A DNA stretch of 64,000 bases from Gymnothorax reevesii (Eukaryota; Chordata; Actinopteri; Anguilliformes; Muraenidae): the NCBI GenBank assembly GCA_029721435.1, contig CM056588.1, forward strand, positions 40,689,430 to 40,753,429, given 5' to 3'. This document shows, piece after piece, positions 14,701-24,294 of the stretch. A model generated the notes under the pieces. That model was given only the letters and a program-made list of their open reading frames with translations, did not search any database and was not told the origin of the DNA. Both the position numbers and the translations under genes were made by a program. Each line of letters begins with the position of its first letter. Positions within the stretch are counted from its first letter, which is position 1.

Positions 14701-17700
14701 GAGGGACTGATACGCTGTTGTGATCCCCTACCTGCGTCATCTTTCGAATTAGAACATAACTACATCGCTGGGGTCTCACTGCATCCCCCCAGATGTAATG
14801 CCTTTCTAAGCTCACACCTCCCCTCCCCTCTGTCTTTCTCAATAGCCCCACTCTTCCATTACAACCCTCCCTCTTTTTCTCTCTCACTACCCCCCCCCCC
14901 CACTCTCTTTCTCACTCCCCCCCCCCCCCCCCCCCCCCCCCAGTCCGTATGTTTTTCTGACTGCGGCTGTGACATTGAGCGATGCTGTGCTATTTTTAGG
15001 TGGTTGGGGTTGGGTGGGCTGGTGGGAGGTGGGCGTTGGGTACAGTATAAATCTTGCACAGGTGAAATTGGCTGGGGATACCCTCTGGATTTGCAGCTCC
15101 TGGCCCAGTTCTGACTATAAGCTGATTTGTTAGTGCAAATTTTAAAAAAACACTTGTCTCCAAGATTTTTGTACAAGTAAGCCAAACTGTTACCACCAAA
15201 TCAACACCGCCGAGTCATTGCACTGCTCAAGCTGCTGAACCAAATGGCCCATCATACTAACCTTACCCATGAAACCAATCTTTTCCCGTCAAGTCACTCT
15301 TACCCCCAAGCTGAACTGTTAGCCAAAAAAATGAAAACGTCAGTACCAAACCATGGCTGCCAAATCTGAACTTTTCTTCTATGCAGAACCTGTACTGCTA
15401 TGCTGAGCCTTTTCTGCCAAACCAAACAATTTTCTCTGAACCAAATGCTACTGCCAAACTTTTCCACCAATCCAAACTGTTTCAGCCAAATCAAAACTCA
15501 ACTGGCATGCCTTTACTACTAAATCAGACTATTTTAATGAATCCTAAGTGTTTCTATAAAACAAAACTAAACATTTATCCCCAAGCCAAACTGTTACCGT
15601 CAACCTTCAATGGTGCAAATCAACCAGAACGTTACTACAAAATCAAAATTTCACGGCCAGACCAAACCTTTACTGCCCACTGAAGTGTTACCTCCAAATC
15701 AAACTGGAGGGTCTTGGAGAATTTGTAGTCTTATGATCTTAATAGAGGATATATTTGGGCGATCCTTGCTTAATGTGTTTTATCTCACTGCTGGAAAACA
15801 TTTCACAGAGATGAACAATGGAGGTGAAATCTTCAGGAGCGCTGCAGAAAGGAGCCATTTTTATCTCCTCATCACTTCAGTGATGTAGATGGCTGCTCTT
15901 CCAAACCAGTCTCACAGGGTGTGTGTGTGTGTGTGTGTGTTTGTGTGTCTTGGTGCGTGTGCATGTATGTGTGAGTTCCATATCCCATTTGAAAGTGCTT
16001 TTTTGTACCCTTTGTGAACAACTGTGTAGCATGTAGCATCTTCATCAGCATGACTTATTGATCTACATCAGGGCTATCCAACATTATCCTGCAAGGGCCG
16101 GTGTGGGTGCAGGCTTTCATTCCAACCAGGCACTTAAGCACATGATGCTACTAATCAAGCTCGTTAGCAAAGGCTCTTGGGGTTGATTAGTGGTGTCAGG
16201 TGTGTGAGTGCTTGGTTGGATTGAAAGCCTGCACCCACACCGGCCCTTCCATGATAAGGTTGAGTAGCCCTGATCTACATAAACAGGCGCTGTGTGAGAG
16301 GCTTGTTCTGGTTGCTCCCTCCCTATCCTGAACAGTGTCACTGAATGACCTCGTGATCATGTGATATTAGCGCCAGCCCTTTTTTGTCTTCAGTGGTTAC
16401 CTGGGGGACTATGACAACAAATGTCAGGTGGTATAACTGGTTATAAATGCTTGCGGCATTCCTATAGAAGCGTAGTATCAGCACGTTATTAGACCACTGA
16501 TATATGACACTTTATGGTATTTATGTTTTAACTGTGAATGGTAAGGGCCGCCATTTTATCTTAAAACAGTCAGTACATTTGTGATCCTGTAAAAAAATTG
16601 TGTGTCAAACAAGTAATAACAGCCAACTCATAATCACTTACTTCAAAGTTTTACCACTTAAAATTACTTCAAATCAGTTCTGCCTCTGATTTGAAGTAAT
16701 TTCGACTCATTGACTGGAGTGAAATTATTTTACCCCATGGAAAAATCTAGAAATGTGTCAAAATTACTTCTGATCAGCTGAGCAATCTCTCTGATAACCG
16801 ATGAGCATCCACTGTATCATTGGCTGTGATGGTGCCGCTTTGTTTTTTATTGGTGGAGAGTAAAACTTGTGAAGTTTTAGCGGTGTTGGCTGGTGGTTCA
16901 CATTAAGGACAGCAGTGTTTTGGATTTTTTTCCCTCCTAATTTAGTTATTCATTTTTTTTGTCTCGTGAAATGCTGCAGGTTCTTATCTTGTCTCCTCAG
17001 GCTGCTGATTTATAGTTGTCATCGTGTCAGCAGAATATTTTGTTAGATTGCAGTACGCGTGGAAAATGTTCCGTGATTACTGGTGAAGTTTTTGACAGAC
17101 AATTACAAACTGACAGCCATGCGGGCCCGGCATTAACAGTAATCATCCACTACTAGGGGCTAGCTTGGTCGCTGCCGTTTAACAATGGTTGTCCTAATGA
17201 TGGATCTAATTAGACGCGTTGTTGATGTTACTTCAGTTTTGGTGTATATTTGTGATTGGGTTTCACAATATGGTGTGTGCATTTAAGGATGATTCAGCGA
17301 TGTACAGATTTTTTCCCCAACCAGTTTGCTGTATGATTGCTGGCATATGGGCAGTTGAGCTTTGTAGGCAAAACAATGTCTGTGAAACGGCTTGGAAAAT
17401 GATGTTACTGTGTTTGTGCATTCACACTCATTGACACACTCATCCATTTTCACTTTAACGCTTACCTGCACACTCCTGCCTGATCCTCAGTTTGTGTGTG
17501 TGTGTGTGTGTGTGTGTGAGTTCCAGAAATTGTATGGATGTTTTTCCCTGTCCCTGGGGTTTCCAGAGTGTGTGTTCTGTTTCTTCCGCTCCTGTTAGTG
17601 TACACAGCAGACAATATGCTTTTGATTTAGAGCCTGGTTTTTCAGAAACACATTTCCAGTGAATTTCTGTGCCAGTTCTGCCCCTGCTGTTAGGTTACCT

Positions 17701-20700
17701 GCATGATACATACCTATGCTTTTTAATCTGCGTGGCTGGAGCGGTTGACCTTTCGACGGTCTTTCCGTGGACAACATTCACATTTCATCTTATGTTATGA
17801 TTCAGTGCATTGCCAATAGCTATTAGTGTATAATGGATTGGCCAGCTATCAAAAGTGTCTTCCTCTCATTCATTGCATGCTGGGATAGGCTCTAGCTCAG
17901 ATGACCCTGACCAGGAATAAGTGGGTTGGGTAATGAATGCATAGGTCGATGCATTGCAATGCAACCTAATGTCTGGAGCTAAGTTACAAGGACCTGCTCT
18001 GTAGCTTAGATCAAGTATGCGATCTCCCTAACTTCCTACTGTTCTAATTACTGTGCATTTGAGAAATAAGTTTGAATGTTGAGTAATGTACACATGCACT
18101 TACATTTGGAAATGTACACTCCTATCCCCGAATAACTTGAAAAGGGCAGAGAAAATCTGAAAAGAAGGGCTTCAATCAATGTGTGTTGTAATTGCTCCGG
18201 TAGGTGCAGTTTGTTGAACCTCTTGGACATTTTGTGCTGCTCTAACTTCAATTTCAACATTACCATCTGATGGCATGCTAGTCTCATCTTTAGTTCGCAT
18301 TATTTTGGACATTTCTTTTGTTTGCCAGAGCAATAGACATTATAAACAACAAAACGTTTAGACAGAATATTGGACATGGGTTTGTTGTGAATAATAACGT
18401 TAGATAATGAATGCTTACGGATGTCATCAGGCAAATGAATAGGCATCAGTAAAAGTTTCTGTGATGATGACAATATCCATGCTGGTTGTTTACAAAGCAT
18501 TTGCTGCATTAAAAATGATCATTAAAGCTTAAATCTCATTCTGACATCACTTGTGTGAGATAACAGCAGTGATCGAATGATTTTAACTTCTTACCATGAA
18601 ATGAGTGCAGTTTGTCCTCCAAGGGCTAGCGGGTACGACGGTGAGGCACAGTCGTGCCATTTTCATCTGTGTCATTGGGTGTTGGTCAAAGGCATTAGGG
18701 GAAGCAAGACTATTCATTCCCTATAGACCTTTATCAAAAGAAATTGAAATCTTCAAATGAATGAAATTGTCTTGCCTCTCCATTACAATGACCTAGACAA
18801 GATGGGTCCTGAAAGGCTTAAGCCCGTAAAACTCACGAACCCATATATGGGTCCCGCAAATGCAGCTGCTGTATTCAAACTTGTGGTATTTCAGGCCTAT
18901 TGAAAATTTTTTGTGATCTGTATGTTTCCAACGATCCCAAAGATGTCCCTAAAAATTTCAGTTAAATGTGTATAAAATGATATACAGATCTAAATATTTT
19001 TCATTTGATATTATGCTGTGCACAGAACAAACATGGCGCTCTGGGATTGAATGTTTCTCTGACTTTAAGTATGGTGTAGCTTCAGTGAAGCGCTGCAACC
19101 GGCAGATGGAGAATATGTACGTGACATTGTCCTACAGCAGGGGTCATCAACTCTGGCCTTCAAAACCAAATCCAGCCCTGGTTCTCTTTTCTTCTGGATA
19201 ATTAACTAAATGATTGTACAATTTCATCTGATTGGCCAGACTGTCTTTACACCTAACTTCCAGGCAAAGGGAGGGTGGAAAACAGGCAGTTCATGGCCCT
19301 TGAGGACTGAGTCAATGATCCTTGTCCTACAACATGAAAAAAATGCCTTTTCTGGCTTTGAATTTACTTTGGCAAAATCCTAATTTAAAAATTAGAATTT
19401 AGGAGGTCAGTGGATCAATCTCACCTTTTAAGCAACATTTTTGTTTCATTTTTCAAGAAGGAATATGATTTGTTTGATGTCTGCATGTAAGACTGAAAAA
19501 CTTGTTTCGATTGGCTATTTTTGGTTTTTGGTGTTCTGCAGTGCTGTTTTCGGGATGTAATAATAACCCCCCCTTCCTCTCATAGTGACACTGACCTCCC
19601 TGCCGGCGCTGGCTGTGACCCCCCAGGCCCTGCATCCGAAGGCGGAGTCGGCGGGCGTGGCTAACGGGCTGGAGGCCTCTGAGCAGCGCACGTGGGCGTA
19701 TCTGGAGGAGACGGCCAACACCCTGATAAGCTCGGCGCAACAGCTCAAAGTTCTCATTCAGCAAGCCAAACAGGCCTGTCAAGCCCACTGCAAAAGCCCC
19801 GCCCCTCGCAAGGATGTGAGTCACACCCCCTCTTAAAGGCATCATGGGCATTTTTTTCCCCCATCTCTCTACTGTCTGTAATTATACTGAGGTTAAGTCC
19901 TGCTGTCAGAAAGTTAGTCCTGGTGTGTGTTTCAGTCACCCGTGAGCTCAGCTAGCATAATTAGCTTAGTCAGCTCTTTCCCAGGATGGCCACTCCTGGT
20001 GACTGGAGCATGAGCGTTGAAAGGTCTTCTACTTTCTGAATCTGGATATTTGACCTCAGGCTGAGAAAGGTAGTTGTCATTGCTTACGGGGGTAATCAAG
20101 TGTTCAATATCAGTGAGAAAAGGGCAGAATGCAATGCAAAACCACACAGGAAACTGGGGCTCCCAGGCTTATAAAGGTCAACAATATCTTGCCTATCACA
20201 GTAAGAGCTTATCTCCAGCTGTGTTTGAGGTAATATGTTTCCTTTATTCATTAACTTCTCAGTCAAGTATTGATGCCTTCTTAATGAGTATGCCTCAATT
20301 TGACATGAGTAATTTTGTTTCTTACACTCAAGATTTTCCAGCTGAAAATTTATGCAGTTTGCCATTAAGCTATAAATGCTACAGGCTCCTACTGTGCATT
20401 TTTGAAATAAACCTTTTGAAGATGCCTTAAGCCTGGGGAGGACTGTGTTTTTAGGGGGGCAGCGGGGTGGTAGTGGTTTGTGGGTGAAATTTGTACTGTA
20501 GGACTCATTAAAATGGCCAACAATTATGCTGGTTTGTATCAGACCTGGAGATAAAGCGGCAGCAGAGTTCTCTTTACTCTGATTGGTGTGTTTATTGTTG
20601 TTCTGAAGCGGTTATTTGCCTCTTAAACTGTCTCACTGAATTTATTTTGCTATGAAGTGCGAATTCCAATTTCTAGCTTTTTCCTAACTGACTGGCAGCA

Positions 20701-21070
20701 GACGCTGTTATTTAGTGCAGCCATCTTTCACTATGAAGGGGTGAAGTGCTGGTTTTATGAATGCAAAGCTTTAAATAGCAAACGAGTGTAGCACTTGAGT
20801 CAAATCCTGAAATAGGGGTAAGAATGATGACCAGCAGGCTCTTGTAGATATGCATACGCGTGAGTGCTCGTGTGTTTATATTTGTGTGCATGCATTTGTT
20901 TGTGCGTGTGTGTTTATGCACGTGCGCGTGAATATGTGCATGTTTGTGTGTTTTCGTGTGCAAATGTGTGTTTATTTGCATGTATTTGTATACGTGTGTG
21001 TTTGTGTGTGTGTGTCCAGCCTGGACCTCCTCGGTTTCTGAGTGATGTCTTCTGCGCCCCTGTCCACTTT

Positions 21071-21123
<53 letters not shown>

Positions 21124-21610
21124 TCTTTGCTCTCTCTCGCTCTTTAATCCCCATCTTAATCAGATTTTCTCTCTCTCTCTCTCACCTTCATTCTCTCCCT
21201 CTCTCTCTTCCTCTTGCCTGCACATCATTCGCAAGTTGTCGTTCTTCTCCTCACCATCTTAACAGTCGCTATTTCGCTTTTTCTCTCATGAACACGATGT
21301 GATGAACCAGATAATAGTTAAAAAAAAAGCTGAAGATAATTGTTAGTAACTCTACTCTCTCTCTCTCTCTCTCTCTCTCCCTCTCTCTCTCTCCTCCTTC
21401 TCTCCCTGTCATTCTCACCTCTCTCTCCCTCTCTCCCCTCCTGCCTCTCACTGAAGTCCTTCCAGGGTCAGGTGACCTTTCAACCCTCTGATGACCCCGA
21501 GGGGAAACACACAGAGATCATCGTTAAGGCAAGTGGCCGGTTACACATAGAGATGCCCTCAGTTCTCATCTGTGTTAAAACACACACACACACATACACG
21601 CATTCATTCC

Positions 21611-21648
<38 letters not shown>

Positions 21649-22453
21649 GACAGACACACACACACACGTTTGAACACCCAAAGGCTTCAGCAGTTTCTTG
21701 CTCGACACGGATCAGCCCGGTAAAGGGACTTTGTGTTTTTGCATGTGTGTGTTTGTGTGTCATGGAGCGAGCGAGGGAGAGGGAGAGCAGAAAAAACTGC
21801 GAAGTATTAATAATGCGCTGCCAAGAACGCGAGGGAGAGTGTGAGAGAGAAAGAATGTACTGTTTGTGCGCGCGCGTGTGTGTGTGTGTGTGTATGAGTG
21901 TGTTCACCCTTTTTGCAGAGGACAGAGCAGTTTGTGCGTTAGCCCTTTTAATAAAGGGCGGAGCAGCATGATTATGTATGTGTACGTGTTTGTGTGTGTA
22001 TGTGCCTGCGTGTGTGTGTGTCTAAGTCCCAATATTGTCAGATTGCTATAGACAGCTGCTGTGAAGAGGATCCGCCCTTAAGCTACAGCACTGTAACCAC
22101 AGTCACCTCTCCTAGTGTGTACTTCACACCTTCTAGCAATTTACCCCACATGACGCTCTCAGATAAGTATGAAAGTGTTGTGCCTCTTCCCTCTGATTTA
22201 TTTACCTCTACTTGTGTTTTCATTGTGTGTGCGTGGGGTGTGTGTGTGCAGATGTACAAAAGTGTGTGTTGCGTGCAGGTGTCTGTTATGCATTAGTAAG
22301 TGCGTGCTGTGTGTGTATGTGTGTCTGTGAGTGTGCACATTAGGGTGTGTTCTGTGTGTGTGTGTGTATGTATGTGTGTAAGGGTGCATATTTGAATGCA
22401 GCAGTAGGTATGTTCTTGTGTGTGTGTGTGTGTGAGTGCACACATGCTATCTT

Positions 22454-22491
<38 letters not shown>

Positions 22492-24240
22492 CGCGTGCAA
22501 ATTTGTATGAGTGTGCAGCAGTCGGTATGTGTGAGTCCATGTGTGAGTGTCCATTGTTATCTGTGTGTGGGTATTTGTGTGTTGGTGCATATGTGTGAGT
22601 GTTTGTGTGTGTTTAAGTGTGCATATTTGTTTGAGTATGCTGCAGTGGGTATGTTTTTGAGTGTGTGTGTGTGTGTGTGTGTGTGAGTGCAAACATGCTG
22701 TGTGCATGCGTGCCTGCCTAGTTGTATAAGTGTGCGGCAGTTGGTATATTTTTGTGTGTTTGTGCGAGTGCACACGTTACGTTTCTGTGTGCATGTTTGT
22801 GTTTCTATTAGTATGCAATGGTGGTAAAATGTGTTTGCACAGCGCGTGTCGTTTTCAAAGTCTGTCTCATTGTCTCTCTGATTTATTTCCTGCAGCAAAT
22901 GTGTGTGAACTGTGGCCGGGAGGCGAGCAGCGAGTGTACCGGCTGCCACAAGGTCAACTACTGCTCCGTCTTCTGCCAGAGGAAGGTACGGCAACACAGA
23001 GCACCGCACTGTGACTGGACAGGGAAATAGGCTACCTTTTCTGATAGGCTGTACTGTAATAAATGGAATTCTAACAGTAATGATAATGGTAATGGCTGCA
23101 TATTGTATGTAGTTTCAACCCAACAACGGACACATCAACAACCCATCAGTTTAAGGTGGGAAAGGGATGTTCTGCCCTCTGTTCGGTGCCACATGTAAAA
23201 AATAATGTTAAATCCACCGTTATAAAAGAGTGGTTATTACTGAACATAATGATGGTAAAATTAAGACCTGTGGTAATGGTGTGAGGTGTTTTTCATAACT
23301 GGCCATTTTATTTCCATTCAGAGATGGTGAGAGATTGGCAGTTTTAATTCTATCAGCCTCGCGCCGCTTTTGTACATCACTCTTTTCCTTTCTCATGCGT
23401 TCCCTCCGTCCCTGTATCTCTCCCCATTCCTCCATTCCAGTCTCTATCTCTCCCGTCTCCTTTTTGCTGTCTCTTTTTCTATCCCTGCCTTTTTTCTTTC
23501 TTTCTCTGTCTACATCTATTCCCCCCTTTCACCATCCCTCTCTCATCCTCTCTCTGCTCTCCGGCCCTCCCTCCTCTACCTTGTATCTTCGTCTCTCCTT
23601 CTGACGCTATCCTTCCCCCTCTGATTCCTTCTTCCTCCCTCCCTCTCTTCCTCTTTCCCTCTCTCCATCTTTTCCCATCCCCCTCTCCTTCCCCCCCGCT
23701 CCCTCCCTCTCCCTTCTTCCCTCTCTCTCTCTCTTTTCTGTGCGTCTTGTCTGTCCGTACTTCCGTCCAGTTGATTTGTTGGCACAATATCTCGAGAACC
23801 AGTGATCCCAACTTGATCAAATTTGGCACCAAGGTCTAGTATGAGGATGGCCTGACACCCGTTGATTTTGGTGACCTCATTTTCGAGGTCATAGCGAGCT
23901 TTTTAAGTTTTAAACATTGAAGTTCTCGTTGGCGCGATATCTCAAGAAGCCGTGATCCGATCCTGATCAAATTTAATACCAAGGCATAATATGGGAGTTC
24001 CCAGATACCAGTCGATTTTGGTGACCTTGACCTAGTTTTCAAGGTCATAGCGAGCCTTCAAAGATTTTGACATTTCAGTTCTTGTTTAGTAAAATGTGGG
24101 GGACATTGTCACTCTGTGACAAATACTTGTTCTTTCTACTTTCTGTGTTGACACGGTTGGGTTTGTAAATAGGGGATGTGTAGAATGTGTTATGTCCAAA
24201 TAAAGGAAAATCAAAAGTTAAGTGTCTCTCTCTGTCTCTG

Positions 24241-24294
<54 letters not shown>

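Larger units (their letters stand above)
7919..19585 (+). other. deaf1: Large deaf1 intron loaded with repeats
   Basis: An 11.7-kb intron. It holds a piggyBac-like MITE (9272-9407), a CCAAT/TATA cluster (10365-10550), poly-C tracts, a decayed Tc1 element (11825-13322), a duplicated degenerate-repeat region (14080-15720), an hAT MITE (16069-16272), a perfect hairpin (16661-16702) and an hAT-like element (19137-19323). The exon that in mammals precedes LTSLPALAV was not recognised here. Confidence 0.8.

Noticed and set aside
14626..15114. A 162-codon plus-strand frame.
   Set aside because: Its length comes from CT-rich and poly-C tracts read as Leu/Ser/Pro. No conserved domain.
7919..19585. 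The exon that in mammals encodes the segment before LTSLPALAV in DEAF1.
   Set aside because: Phases would allow it, but I found no matching sequence. It may be absent or too diverged to see by eye.
20850..22773. Many overlapping frames rich in Cys/Val or His/Thr.
   Set aside because: They are translations of GT/CA repeats on both strands.
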